The notes under the pieces: generated by a model
What the model was told of the DNA's origin: nothing
Database searches by the model: none
What the model saw: the letters and a program-made list of their open reading frames with translations, nothing else
Source of the DNA: Clostridium estertheticum subsp. estertheticum
GTDB lineage: Bacteria; Bacillota; Clostridia; Clostridiales; Clostridiaceae
Assembly: GCF_001877035.1 (NCBI RefSeq)
Contig: NZ_CP015756.1
Location: 4,331,001 to 4,395,000 of the forward strand
Reading direction: 5' to 3'
DNA: 64,000 nt
In this document: positions 47,193 through 55,797 of the stretch, one piece after another
How the letters are laid out: the number at the start of each line of letters is the position of its first letter
Numbering within the stretch: position 1 is the first letter of the stretch
Position numbers and translations under genes: made by a program

Positions 47193-47780
47193 TTATTTGT
47201 AAATTTTATTTTTTAATTCATTCACCATTTTATGTCTATCAACACCAATATATCTACATAAATCTTCTAGTATTAATAGTGTAGCAATGACCATAGCACA
47301 ATCCTCTTTGCTGTAATCCTCTAAAGCATACCGATTTATATATATAATCTTATTCACTTGCTTACAGCTAATAGTTTTATATAATTCATTCAGCGTATCA
47401 TATAGTATTGAATATGAAATTAAAATAAAATCTACTTTCGACTTTTCGGACCCATTAACCACTCCCCTAATAATCTTATTTAAAAAAGTATTCTTATAAT
47501 ACTCCAGCATTTTCAAATTATAATTATTCTCTATAAATTTGCCTACTACCCCCGCATCAATAAGTGTTATTTCACCCTTTGTATTAAAAAAAACACCAGC
47601 ATCTAAAATCTCACTTTTTTCATTAATCTCTGAGAGTATTTGTTTCATCCTGTAATTGAAGAAACTAGTAAATTCACCCTTAGTAATAAAAGACTCAAGC
47701 TCAGTTGTAGCAACAACACAAACTAAATCAGAAAAATTTTTATAAATCTTTTTTAAATGTTTTTTATCATTATTATCCAT
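47193..47780 (-). CDS. Protein of unknown function
   Basis: A 195-residue soluble protein, counted from the second ATG, which is 10 nt behind GGGAG; the first ATG is only 1 nt from it. The protein is mostly alpha-helical by appearance. Notable segments are SDLVCVVATTELESFITKGEF, EKSEILDAGVFFNTKGEITLIDAGVVG and MVIATLLILEDLCRYIGVDRHKM. No known family, signal peptide or membrane span was recognised. Base composition is like its neighbours. It lies between the amidase and DUF6514 genes, with the long palindromic element on its upstream side. Confidence 0.6.
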   Translation of the reverse strand: MDNNDKKHLKKIYKNFSDLVCVVATTELESFITKGEFTSFFNYRMKQILSEINEKSEILDAGVFFNTKGEITLIDAGVVGKFIENNYNLKMLEYYKNTFLNKIIRGVVNGSEKSKVDFILISYSILYDTLNELYKTISCKQVNKIIYINRYALEDYSKEDCAMVIATLLILEDLCRYIGVDRHKMVNELKNKIYK

Positions 47781-48054
47781 ATCACTCATACTCCCATCTC
47801 TCTCTTCACTAAAATAAATTAATAAACAACTCTCAATTGTATTACATTTAGTGTGGCATAATAGAAATAAACTATACCAAATAACATGAAAATAAATACT
47901 AATAATTTTTACACCAACTTTCCTACTCTATATACTCTAAGAAACATATCACTCTAACCCACAAATTAGTATAACCCTAGCTCACTCGAGTAAGACGACG
48001 AGTGTCAATACACAAAATTGCCGAGAATATGTACTAGTATAAAATTTCTCTGGA

Positions 48055-48257
48055 GTGACTTGCAACAAGAAGTGAAAAAACAATTAAAATTCCATTTAAA
48101 ATTCTTCTTTTGCGAATTCAAAATGCTCGTAAGCCTGACAGGAAGTCAGGCTAGCGAACCCACAGGACAACCAGGGTGAGCCGTTAGAGGATTTTACATT
48201 CGCAAAAGATTAGAATTCTTAATGGAATTTCATGTTTTGAGCTCTGTTGCAATGCAT
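48055..48257. repeat. Long hairpin element, copy 1, with inserted tip domain
   Basis: Left arm 48055-48116 and right arm 48199-48257 are imperfectly complementary over about 60 nt (best blocks: TTGCAACA, AAATTCCATT, AATTCT, CTTTTGCGAA). Between them lies an 82-nt, more GC-rich insert (48117-48198) with its own hairpin AGCCTGAC/GTCAGGCT (48132-48152) and a second stem closed by CTAGCG/CGTTAG. The flank (CTAGTAT, AATTTCTCTGG) also matches copy 2. It begins 20 nt after the amidase stop codon. It is either a non-coding RNA or 3' processing element, or a miniature mobile element. Confidence 0.75.
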
Positions 48258-48276
48258 GTAAGCGAATTGGATACCA

Positions 48277-49167
48277 TTACTTTAACGCCGCATCAATACC
48301 CTCTGCCAAACCCTTCGCTAACTTATCTTGGTAAGCTTCAGTTATAAGAAGCCTTTCTTCACTAGTATTCGATAAGAAACCCATCTCCACTAAAATAACA
48401 GGAACCTTAGACCAATTAAATCCTGTCATATCATCTCTTTCAACAACGCCTCTATCATTCATGCCTACATTATTAATAAGATTTCTAAAAACTACTTGTC
48501 CATATTGTTTACTCACCTTATATATTGGATCTGTATTTTCAGTATCTGTAGGTACAAGCATTGACGCTCCACTAACAGATGAATTATCATTTGAATCTGC
48601 ATGAATTCGTATAACTAAATTTGCCTTAGAATCGTTTCCGACCTGAGCCCTTGCAATATTCCCAAGCATTTGTTTATTCTCTGTCTTTGTCATTATTACA
48701 GTATATCCTTTTTTAATAAGCAAAACTTTTAGTCTAACTGCTACCGCCATATTAACCACATACTCAGGCGTTTTTGTATTAATTCCTTGAGCTCCACCTG
48801 GCTCCTTTATTTTCATTATAGTTGAACCTGGAGCTTGCTTTTCTTGCTCGAGGCTAGTAATGCTTGCATGTCCTGGGTCTATAACAACTACCTTCGCCAA
48901 ATCTTTATGCTTTTTTAAAAATTCTTTATCTTTGTTAATTTTAAGCAGTGCCTTTGCATCTTTCACTGCCTCTGCTTCTTTTACTCCTTTTGTTTTCGCT
49001 AGTAACTTTTCATTAGCAATCTTATTCAACTTTTTATCTTGCTCATTTGTCTTTATGGCTTGTACCGATTTTTCATGTTCCTTTTTTACATAATTTACTT
49101 TATATAATACTCCACCTATAATAACAAGACACATAAAAGCTAATAATATTTTTTTAATTTTAATCAT
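48277..49167 (-). CDS. N-acetylmuramoyl-L-alanine amidase (Amidase_3), membrane-anchored
   Basis: Zinc enzyme that cuts the bond between MurNAc and the stem peptide. The 296 residues begin with a single membrane anchor or uncleaved signal (about 5-25), then a charged helical linker rich in Lys and Glu (about 28-85), then the Amidase_3 domain (about 90-296). Zinc and catalytic residues are visible: His in VVIDPGHAS, Glu in KTPEYVVNMA, His in IRIHADSNDN, and Glu in VPVILVEMGFLSN. No SH3 or LysM wall-binding domain is present. AGGAGGG precedes the ATG. The long hairpin element follows its stop. Confidence 0.93.
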   Translation of the reverse strand: MIKIKKILLAFMCLVIIGGVLYKVNYVKKEHEKSVQAIKTNEQDKKLNKIANEKLLAKTKGVKEAEAVKDAKALLKINKDKEFLKKHKDLAKVVVIDPGHASITSLEQEKQAPGSTIMKIKEPGGAQGINTKTPEYVVNMAVAVRLKVLLIKKGYTVIMTKTENKQMLGNIARAQVGNDSKANLVIRIHADSNDNSSVSGASMLVPTDTENTDPIYKVSKQYGQVVFRNLINNVGMNDRGVVERDDMTGFNWSKVPVILVEMGFLSNTSEERLLITEAYQDKLAKGLAEGIDAALK

Positions 49168-49411
49168 TTTACCCTCCTGGATTCTTTCTATAAAAATAAT
49201 GTATGTTTATTGTACCATTTCTTTATTAACACATATGATTTTTGCAGATCATTTTTAAATCTTATAAAAATATTTACCACTAAGCACTAATTAATACAAT
49301 TTATTGTCTTAATTATGTTTTATATATTAAATACCAAGTATCTCATAGTATTAAAGAAAATAAAAAGTCTAAAATAATAAAAGTAAATATATAAAAAAAG
49401 GAGGGCTTTTA

Positions 49412-49579
49412 ATGGCTCACAATAACAATATGTACTATAATTACGATCGTTATAAAGTTGAAAAAGCTAATGAATTAGAAATGCTTCAAAAGCATTCATA
49501 TATAACTTCCTTTGAAAAATCAAATGAGGTTATAGTCAAACATCCAAACAACAGTGAGAAAACAAACGACTTTGTTTAA
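49412..49579 (+). CDS. Small ORF (55 residues) of unknown function
   Basis: An ATG with an excellent AAGGAGGGC at ideal spacing opens a 55-codon frame on the plus strand, opposite in direction to both neighbours, and a strong terminator follows 55 nt after the stop. The peptide starts MAHNNNMYYNYDRYKVEKAN and is polar, rich in Asn, Tyr and Lys, with no membrane span or cysteine. The isolated location with its own terminator suggests a real gene. Such small Asn/Tyr-rich proteins are often sporulation-linked in Clostridia, but that is only a guess. Confidence 0.65.
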   Translation: MAHNNNMYYNYDRYKVEKANELEMLQKHSYITSFEKSNEVIVKHPNNSEKTNDFV

Positions 49580-49633
49580 CGACCCAGGAGATAATTTAAC
49601 TATCATTTTATTTTTGTTATTAAAATTTACTAT

Positions 49634-49680
49634 AAAAATAAAGCAAGCAAATTCCTAAGGAATTTGCTTGCTTTATTTTT
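49634..49680. terminator. Bidirectional terminator between the small ORF and the HAD gene
   Basis: A 22-bp perfect stem (49634-49655 with 49659-49680) with a 3-nt loop; both ends are runs of A or T, so it works in both directions for the converging genes. Confidence 0.93.
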
Positions 49681-49686
49681 ATAGTA

Positions 49687-50511
49687 TTATACCGCAAACT
49701 CTTCTGGTGGATTCAAAATGAATTTGTTAATAATAAATGCTACACCATCTTGATCATTAGTCTTAGTAATAAAATTAGCAACTCTTTTAACCTCTGGATA
49801 TGCATTTCCCATAGCAACTCCAAGTCCAGCATATTTAATCATATGGATATCATTTCCTGCGTCCCCTATGCATATAACTTCTTCTTGTTTAATATTTAAT
49901 TTTTCAGCAAGTGCTGCTACTCCTGCACCTTTATTAACTGATTTAGGGAGAAATTCTAAGTAGAAAGCTGCACTTCTAACTACTGTATATTTATCACTTA
50001 CTTCTTCTGGAATTTTTCCCATTACCTCTTCTATAACTTCTGGCTTGTCTACAAACATAACCTTAACTATAGTAGTACTTGCAGGTACATCGTCTACAGC
50101 AATTATATCATTAGGAATATGATTCATTTCTGCTTCGTGCCTAGTGAATGTCGTATCTTTGGGAGAAATTACTGAATCTTCCGTTAATGCATGTATATTA
50201 ACATTTAGCTTTTTGCTTAAACTATATATATATTTATAATCCTCAAGAGTTAATGTTGTTTTAGATATTATCTCATTACCTTCACAGTTCTGGACAAGTG
50301 CTCCATTAAATGCTACTGCATAATTATCCTCTGAAACTAAATTAAGTTCTTCTAGATATCTTTTAAACCCAATTAGAGGCCTTCCTGATGCCAGTACAAC
50401 CTTAACTCCAATATCTTTTGCTTGTTGTATTGCATTAAAATTAGCTGGTGAAATTTTCTTTTCGCTATTTAATAAGGTTCCATCCATGTCTATTGCTATT
50501 AATTTATACAT
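49687..50511 (-). CDS. HAD-superfamily (Cof-type) phosphatase
   Basis: A 274-residue cytoplasmic phosphatase of the Cof/YidA subfamily. Motif I AIDMDGTLLNSEKKI (nucleophile Asp8), motif II LASGRP (about 41-46), a C2B cap domain between about 85 and 190, motif III Lys in SVNKGAGVAALAEKL, and motif IV GDAGNDIHMIKYAGLGVAM. Members act on sugar phosphates, and the natural substrate here is unknown. GGGGG precedes the ATG. It is monocistronic, closed by the shared bidirectional terminator. Confidence 0.92.
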   Translation of the reverse strand: MYKLIAIDMDGTLLNSEKKISPANFNAIQQAKDIGVKVVLASGRPLIGFKRYLEELNLVSEDNYAVAFNGALVQNCEGNEIISKTTLTLEDYKYIYSLSKKLNVNIHALTEDSVISPKDTTFTRHEAEMNHIPNDIIAVDDVPASTTIVKVMFVDKPEVIEEVMGKIPEEVSDKYTVVRSAAFYLEFLPKSVNKGAGVAALAEKLNIKQEEVICIGDAGNDIHMIKYAGLGVAMGNAYPEVKRVANFITKTNDQDGVAFIINKFILNPPEEFAV

Positions 50512-50733
50512 TTTTTACCCCCACGTAACAACTTTTCTTAAACTAAACATAGTATATCATAAAATTTTATAAGTAATGGATTACATATTTTATAAACTTT
50601 AAAAAGGCTGAAATAGTTTGAGAAAATTTGAGACATGCAATAGAAAACAATCCTTTAATTATTAGAAAATCAGATACAATACCAATTACCTCAAGCCTCA
50701 GAGTTGCATAATACAAAAAAGTATAAAAACATC

Positions 50734-50822
50734 CGTAATGATTTTCAAACAGAGCTCTAAATTAGAAATTTAATTAAGAAATTCTAATCTTTTCTTCATT
50801 TCTGTTTGCAAATAATTACGGA
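50734..50822. repeat. Palindromic element related to copies 1 and 2
   Basis: Outer arms CCGTAAT-ATTT-CAAACAGA (50734-50755) pair with 50802-50822 with two mismatches. Inside, 50774-50794 contains ATTAAGAAATTCTAATCTTTT, the core shared with the arms of the elements at 48055 and 61302, and ACAGAGCTC is also shared with copy 1. It lies 65 nt downstream of the flavodoxin-like gene in a 375-nt gap that otherwise holds nothing recognised. Confidence 0.55.
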
Positions 50823-50886
50823 CAAATCCTATACTTTCTTACTATGCTAAATGCCTGTGGAACAAATTATTGACTAATTTTAGTCG

Positions 50887-51522
50887 CTATCTTATAAAAT
50901 TCATAAATACCTTGTCTTCAACTTTAGGTTCTTCTACTTTGTCTTTACCAGCATCTACAAGTTTTAAAAGCCATGACATATTTTTTCCGAGGACTCTCAT
51001 AATCTGCATTCCCTCTTCATCTTGAGTTGCGTCGCCTGGTGCAGTACCAAAAACTACATTCCAATAATTTGATGTAGGCATTGCCATTTCTGAGTAATTA
51101 ATATAATTATTTAATTGATCAAATGTTGGAATACCACCTGCACGCCTTACTGCGACAACACTAGCTCCTACTTTATGTCTAAGCATGCCTCCATTTGTAG
51201 ATGTTACAAGAAATGCACGATCTAAAAATGATTTCATAGTTCCAGCTATTGCGCTGTAATGTACAGGTGAGCCTAAAATAATTCCGTCAGCCTCTTTCAT
51301 TTTTTGAATCCATTCATTAACCTCATCATTCTTAATAACACACTTTTCATTCATGTTTCTACTACATCCGCCACAGGCTAAACATCCACGTATCTCTTTA
51401 TTTCCTACATGAATAATTTCTACCTCTATATTCTCTTTTTTAAGTTCTGTAGCTACAGCTTTTATAGCCTCATATGTATTTCCATTTTTATTAGGACTCC
51501 CGTTAAAAGCAAGTACTTTCAT
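50887..51522 (-). CDS. Flavodoxin-fold NAD(P)H-dependent oxidoreductase
   Basis: A 211-residue FMN-binding protein of the NADPH-dependent FMN reductase/iron-sulfur flavoprotein group. The phosphate-binding loop NGSPNKNGNTYEAIKAV is at the N-terminus, followed by EIRGCLACGGCSRN (about 45-58), a cysteine pair typical of this family, and ADGIILGSPVHYSAIAGTMK. The start is the ATG with GGAGGTATATT; an ATG eight codons earlier precedes that site. It is divergent from an HxlR-type regulator with three tandem 20-bp repeats between them, so it is probably under its control and may detoxify quinones or nitro compounds or respond to electrophile stress (inference). Confidence 0.85.
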   Translation of the reverse strand: MKVLAFNGSPNKNGNTYEAIKAVATELKKENIEVEIIHVGNKEIRGCLACGGCSRNMNEKCVIKNDEVNEWIQKMKEADGIILGSPVHYSAIAGTMKSFLDRAFLVTSTNGGMLRHKVGASVVAVRRAGGIPTFDQLNNYINYSEMAMPTSNYWNVVFGTAPGDATQDEEGMQIMRVLGKNMSWLLKLVDAGKDKVEEPKVEDKVFMNFIR

Positions 51523-51622
51523 AATATACCTCCATATAATCTTCATTTATTTAAAACCTGTGTTCATTATAATGCTTCCCTATTTAACTTGCTAGTACGC
51601 ACTATTTAGTTAGTTACCTTAC

Positions 51623-51682
51623 CTTTAGGTAAGATTCTTACACTTTAGGTAAGATTCTTACACTTTAGGTAAGATTCTTATA
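51623..51682. repeat. Three tandem 20-bp repeats in the divergent promoter region
   Basis: CTTTAGGTAAGATTCTTACA is repeated three times without spacers (51623-51642, 51643-51662, 51663-51682; the last ends TA). Each unit contains GTAAG and CTTAC half-sites, and CTTACC-TTTA-GGTAAG at the left edge is a perfect inverted repeat. The 20-bp period equals about two helical turns. HxlR-family regulators such as YodB bind GTAAGTA/TACTTAC-like sites, so this is a strong candidate operator array. Confidence 0.75.
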
Positions 51683-51812
51683 AATATCTATACCTATTTA
51701 ACATTATGTATAAGTTTGCTTATATTAATTTGCTCCTATATAATTAAAGCTAATATGTTATGGGTTTACCAAAAGCCCCTAAATATATAAATAATTAAAG
51801 GTAGGTACCCTA

Positions 51813-52145
51813 ATGATATACTGTAAAGGTAAAGAATATATATGTTTATTAGATTATGCAATGGATTTTATCCGAGGCAAGTGGAAGTCAGTTTTGTTAT
51901 GTCATTTATATGATGAACCTAAAAGATTTTTAGAACTTCAAAGAATAACTATAGGTATAAGTCAAAAGGTATTAAATGAAAACCTTAAGGAATTAATAAA
52001 TGATGAATTAGTTGGTAAGAAAATCTATGCAGAAATTCCACCCAAAGTTGAATATTACCTTACCGATAGAGGAAACGCGCTAACTAAAATTATTAAAGAA
52101 ATTGAAAATTGGTCTATTAGCCATTATTCGCACTTGTTGAAGTAA
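51813..52145 (+). CDS. HxlR-family transcriptional regulator
   Basis: A 110-residue winged-helix regulator. It has the family's pattern: cysteine near the N-terminus (Cys4 in MIYCKGKEYICLLDYAMDFI, with a second Cys12), RGKWKSVLLCHLYDEPKRFLELQR, SQKVLNENLKELINDELVGK, and the beta-wing PPKVEYYLTDRGNALTKII. In YodB and related proteins an N-terminal cysteine senses diamide or quinones. AGGTAGG precedes the ATG. It is transcribed away from the flavodoxin-like gene, with the repeat array between, so it probably regulates both that gene and itself. Confidence 0.92.
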   Translation: MIYCKGKEYICLLDYAMDFIRGKWKSVLLCHLYDEPKRFLELQRITIGISQKVLNENLKELINDELVGKKIYAEIPPKVEYYLTDRGNALTKIIKEIENWSISHYSHLLK

Positions 52146-52223
52146 TTCTTAATATTAAAATAGCCCCTCCCTACATAAACTGTAGAAACGGACCATTTTA
52201 ATTATGCATTCCATAAACTAAAA

Positions 52224-53816
52224 CTACTTAATCAACTTATTTTCTCTAAGGAAGTCTTCTGCAACTTTTGCTGGAGCTTGTGCTTGTTTATCAACCTTAT
52301 AATTTAATTCTATCATTTTTTCCTCAGTAATTTTTCCACTTAATTTGTTAATTAAAGGCTTAATTTGTGGATATTTCTGAAGGGTTTTACTATTAACTAT
52401 TGGTACACAATCATAATTCGGGAAGAAATGTTTATCATCTTTTAAAACCTTAAGTTTATATGACTTTAATAATCCTTCTGTCGTAAAAGCATCTATAACA
52501 TCTACTTTTTTATTCCCTATAGCTGTATACCTTAGTCCTCCATCAATTGAATTAAATTCCTTAAATTTAAAATTATATACTTTACTTATTCCTGAATACC
52601 CATCTGCTCTATTACAAAATTCTAATGTAGCACCTAGTTTAAGCTCGTCTCCCACCTTTGCAATGTCTGAAATAGTCTCTAATTTATATTTCTTTGCTGT
52701 GTCTTGTCTTACTGATAATGTATAAGTATCGTTAAATCCAAAAGGTTTGAGCCAAATTATACCATAGTTTTTAAGATAATAATCACTTACCACTTTATAT
52801 GCTTTAGCCGGATCATTAATTGGTGCTTTCTTCATAATACCAACCAAACTCATTCCAGTATATTCAGGATACATATCTATTTTACCAGTTTTTAACGCTG
52901 TATATGCCAACCCCGAACCGCCTAAATTTAACTTTTTTTCTACTTTAATTTTTGTGTTTTTTTCTATTAGCGTTGCTAATATATTACCTAATATAATTTG
53001 TTCTGAACTGTTGTAACACCCTACAACAATTGTGTCGGTTTTTCTTGTGGCCATAAATATGCCACTACCTACTAACACAACTACTAAACAACTAGCTATA
53101 ATTTTTTGTATTTTGTTAAATTTATATCTTTTTTTCCTAGACAGTTTAATTGTACCATCTGCTTTTCTAATTCCTGGAGGTGTAACCCCTTCTTCGATTT
53201 TCGCTACAATAGCATCCATTAACAGTGCGAGTAAACATGCAGGAATCGCTCCGGCTAGAATCATATTGTTATCTACAGTTTGTACACCTGAGAATACCAT
53301 GTATCCAAGTCCACCTGCACCTACAAATGCTGCAATCGTCATAAGCCCAACAGCTGTAACTGCTGATATTCTTATTCCTGTCATAATTATAGGAAATGCA
53401 AGTGGTAATTGAACTAGCTTAAGTATTTGTTTACTCGTCATTCCCATACCCTTAGATGACTCAATTACATCTGGATTTATATTCATAAGTCCAGTATATG
53501 TGTTTTTTATAATAGGAAGTAATGAATATAAAAACACCATTAGTATCGCCGGTGCACTACCTATTCCCATTACTGGTATTAGAAACCCGAGTAATGCTAA
53601 ACTAGGTACTGCTTGTATTAGATTAGCAAAACCTATAACTGGTCCCGCTAACTTCTTAACTCTAGATATTAATATACCTAAAGGAATTCCAATAATTATA
53701 GCTATAAGCACAGCAAATACTGTTAATTCGATATGCTGAAGTGTTAAATCTATTATCTGCCCATGTGTTTGAAATATAAAATCTTTAAAACCAACTATTG
53801 AATGTATTATTCCCAT
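52224..53816 (-). CDS. Osmoprotectant ABC transporter, fused permease and binding protein
   Basis: A 530-residue fusion. The N-terminal half (about 1-235) is an OpuC/ProW-type permease with about six spans and the loop ESSKGMGMTSKQILKLVQLPLAFPIIMTGI that contacts the ATPase. After a basic linker and another span (about 238-256) comes a periplasmic-type binding domain of the OpuAC/ProX family (about 265-530; DTIVVGCYNSSEQIILGNIL, MYPEYTGM, APAKVAEDFLREN). Substrates in the family are glycine betaine, choline or carnitine. Its ATG overlaps the ATPase stop codon by one base (TAATG). Confidence 0.93.
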   Translation of the reverse strand: MGIIHSIVGFKDFIFQTHGQIIDLTLQHIELTVFAVLIAIIIGIPLGILISRVKKLAGPVIGFANLIQAVPSLALLGFLIPVMGIGSAPAILMVFLYSLLPIIKNTYTGLMNINPDVIESSKGMGMTSKQILKLVQLPLAFPIIMTGIRISAVTAVGLMTIAAFVGAGGLGYMVFSGVQTVDNNMILAGAIPACLLALLMDAIVAKIEEGVTPPGIRKADGTIKLSRKKRYKFNKIQKIIASCLVVVLVGSGIFMATRKTDTIVVGCYNSSEQIILGNILATLIEKNTKIKVEKKLNLGGSGLAYTALKTGKIDMYPEYTGMSLVGIMKKAPINDPAKAYKVVSDYYLKNYGIIWLKPFGFNDTYTLSVRQDTAKKYKLETISDIAKVGDELKLGATLEFCNRADGYSGISKVYNFKFKEFNSIDGGLRYTAIGNKKVDVIDAFTTEGLLKSYKLKVLKDDKHFFPNYDCVPIVNSKTLQKYPQIKPLINKLSGKITEEKMIELNYKVDKQAQAPAKVAEDFLRENKLIK

Positions 53817-54943
53817 TACTCCTCATCCTCCTGGTTAATATACTGATTGCTTAAAACAATTAACAAACTACTCTCAGTAATTAGCCCAACTAATTTTGAA
53901 CCATCATCTACAACTGGCACATATCCGATTTTAAGTTCATTCATTAGATTTAATATATCTACTAAAGAGTCCTCTAGATTAACAGTTTTAATTTCTGTGC
54001 CCATAATAGTATTTACCCTTAGAGAACCTGTGTAATTTCTTATAATATCTTTTATTGTAACAATTCCTTCTAGCTTATCTTGTTTATTAATAATTAACAA
54101 ACTGTCTACTTTGTTTGCCTTCATAATTTCTAAAGCTTGTACTACTGTTCTATTTCCACTAGTTGTAATTGGCTCCGTAATCATAATATCTTTAGCTCTT
54201 ATAAATCCTGGTTGCTGCCATATTCTATTTTTCCCTATAAATTCTTTAACAAAATCATTAGCAGGATTATTTAGAATTTCTTCTGGAGTATCATACTGAA
54301 CAATATTTCCATCCTTCATAATACATATTCTATCACCAAGCTTAAGTGCTTCATCCATATCATGAGTTACAAAAACTATTGTTTTTTTAGATTCCTGTTG
54401 AAGATTAAACAACTCATCTTGAAGCTGATTTCTGGTAATTGGGTCTAGTGCGCTAAAAGGCTCATCCATAAGAATTACATCCGGATTTGTTGCCCAAGCT
54501 CTTGCAACTCCGATTCTTTGTTGCTGACCTCCACTTAACTCACATGGATATCTGTTTATATACTCTTCTGGCTTCATTCCAACCATTTCTAAGAGTTCAT
54601 TTGTCCTTGCAAGTATCTTTTCTTCTGGCCATTTCTCAAGCATTGGTATTATTCCAATATTTTCACCTACAGTCATATGTGGCAAAAGTCCTGTTTGTTG
54701 TATGACATATCCCATATTCCGTCTAAGCTTAATGGTATCCTCCTTAAATATATTTTTACCATCTAAGTTTATACTTCCTGATGTCGGTAAAATTAATTTA
54801 TTAATCATTTTTAAGGTTGTGGTTTTACCGCAACCACTCTGTCCTACTATAACTACAAATTCTCCCTTATTTACAGTAAAACTAATGTCGTTAATTACGG
54901 TTTTATTCTTAAAAACCTTCCTTAAATTCCTAAACTCTAACAT
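53816..54943 (-). CDS. Osmoprotectant ABC transporter ATPase with CBS pair
   Basis: A 375-residue ProV/OpuCA-type ATPase. It starts at the ATG preceded by GAGGAGAGG; a TTG five codons upstream is within that site. The ABC domain has Walker A GQSGCGKTT, LSGGQQQRIGVARA, and LMDEPFSALDP (about 30-170). The C-terminal region (about 255-370) holds two CBS motifs (KVDSLLIINKQDKLEGIVTI and IGYVPVVDDGSKLVGLITES), which in OpuA and OpuC sense ionic strength or cyclic di-AMP. It is translated together with the downstream fused permease. Confidence 0.94.
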   Translation of the reverse strand: MLEFRNLRKVFKNKTVINDISFTVNKGEFVVIVGQSGCGKTTTLKMINKLILPTSGSINLDGKNIFKEDTIKLRRNMGYVIQQTGLLPHMTVGENIGIIPMLEKWPEEKILARTNELLEMVGMKPEEYINRYPCELSGGQQQRIGVARAWATNPDVILMDEPFSALDPITRNQLQDELFNLQQESKKTIVFVTHDMDEALKLGDRICIMKDGNIVQYDTPEEILNNPANDFVKEFIGKNRIWQQPGFIRAKDIMITEPITTSGNRTVVQALEIMKANKVDSLLIINKQDKLEGIVTIKDIIRNYTGSLRVNTIMGTEIKTVNLEDSLVDILNLMNELKIGYVPVVDDGSKLVGLITESSLLIVLSNQYINQEDEE

Positions 54944-54960
54944 ATAACCTCTCCTCAATA

Positions 54961-55286
54961 TAATAATGCATCATTAGCTAATTTACACCAATTAGAACTA
55001 ACAACTTATATGATATCATAGGCGTGTCTGTTTGGAAAACTCCATAAACTGTGAATAGATGTGGCAGTTCTATCAATATTAGGGTACAGTCGATATATAC
55101 ATAAAAACGGTTCATATGCTACGTATTAGTGCGTTTATTGGCTATATGGCATTTTCATGGTCGGTTTGTGTTTTGGAAAACCTTCTTTCATTTAAAAAAA
55201 TATTATAGAATTAATATAGCAGAAAATGAATAGTATATTATGAATGTTTAATTTATCTTAATATTGAAATAAATATATTTCAGGAG
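54961..55286. other. Intergenic region between the divergent transporter and UPF0756 genes
   Basis: 326 nt containing the promoters of both divergent genes. The part 55020-55190 is less AT-rich than usual for spacer, but no ORF with a ribosome binding site and no riboswitch pattern was recognised. Confidence 0.4.
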
Positions 55287-55295
55287 ATGATTTCT

Positions 55296-55751
55296 TTGAA
55301 TCCAACTATTATTTTATTGTTGATTCTTGCCGCTGCCATATTTGGCAAAGCAAATTCGGTCGCCATTGCAACATGTATTTTACTTATGGCAAAACTTTTA
55401 GGATTGGACAAATATGTGTATCCACCTCTTCAAAAGAGCGGAATGACATGGGGACTAATACTTCTTATAGCTGCCATTATGATACCTATAGCTAACGGTA
55501 CCATAACATTCGTAAACATAAAAAGTGTATTTACATCCTGGATAGGCATAACAGCTTTAGTTCTTTCTTTTTTAACAACATATTTAAGCGGACAAGGTTT
55601 AAACTATCTTACTGTTCAGGGTCATAGTGATATAATGCCTGCCATGATAGTCGGAGCAGTTGCAGCTGCATCATTTTTAGGTGGAGTACCCGTAGGTCCA
55701 CTTATTACATCTGGAATACTTGCGGTATTTTTGAAAACTATTCATAAATGA
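55296..55751 (+). CDS. UPF0756 (DUF441) membrane protein
   Basis: A membrane protein of about 151 residues and four spans (NPTIILLLILAAAIFGKANS; WGLILLIAAIMIPIANGTI; WIGITALVLSFLTTYLSGQG; AMIVGAVAAASFLGGVPVGP). The whole pattern, including GKANSVAIATCILLMAKLLG and the C-terminal GPLITSGILAVFLK, is that of the YeaL/UPF0756 family. GGAG touches the ATG at 55287, leaving no spacing, whereas the in-frame TTG at 55296 is 9 nt away and yields the family-typical (M)NPT start, so TTG is preferred. Function unknown. Confidence 0.88.
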   Translation: MNPTIILLLILAAAIFGKANSVAIATCILLMAKLLGLDKYVYPPLQKSGMTWGLILLIAAIMIPIANGTITFVNIKSVFTSWIGITALVLSFLTTYLSGQGLNYLTVQGHSDIMPAMIVGAVAAASFLGGVPVGPLITSGILAVFLKTIHK

Positions 55752-55753
55752 AT

Positions 55754-55797
55754 AAAAAGCAATACGTGTATTTATTTAAATACGCGTATTACTTTTT
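55754..55797. terminator. Bidirectional terminator after UPF0756
   Basis: Stem 55754-55773 with 55778-55797 (a few mismatches or G-U pairs), 4-nt loop, A-run on the left and T-run on the right. It serves the plus-strand UPF0756 gene and overlaps the end of the converging kinase-like gene. Confidence 0.85.

Noticed and set aside
51623-51682. CRISPR-like repeats
   Set aside because: Three 20-bp units are directly adjacent with no spacers and no cas genes are in the window; an operator array fits better.
54961-55286. Riboswitch or c-di-AMP sensor upstream of the osmoprotectant transporter
   Set aside because: Less AT-rich stretch noticed, but no conserved riboswitch core or convincing terminator pair was found.
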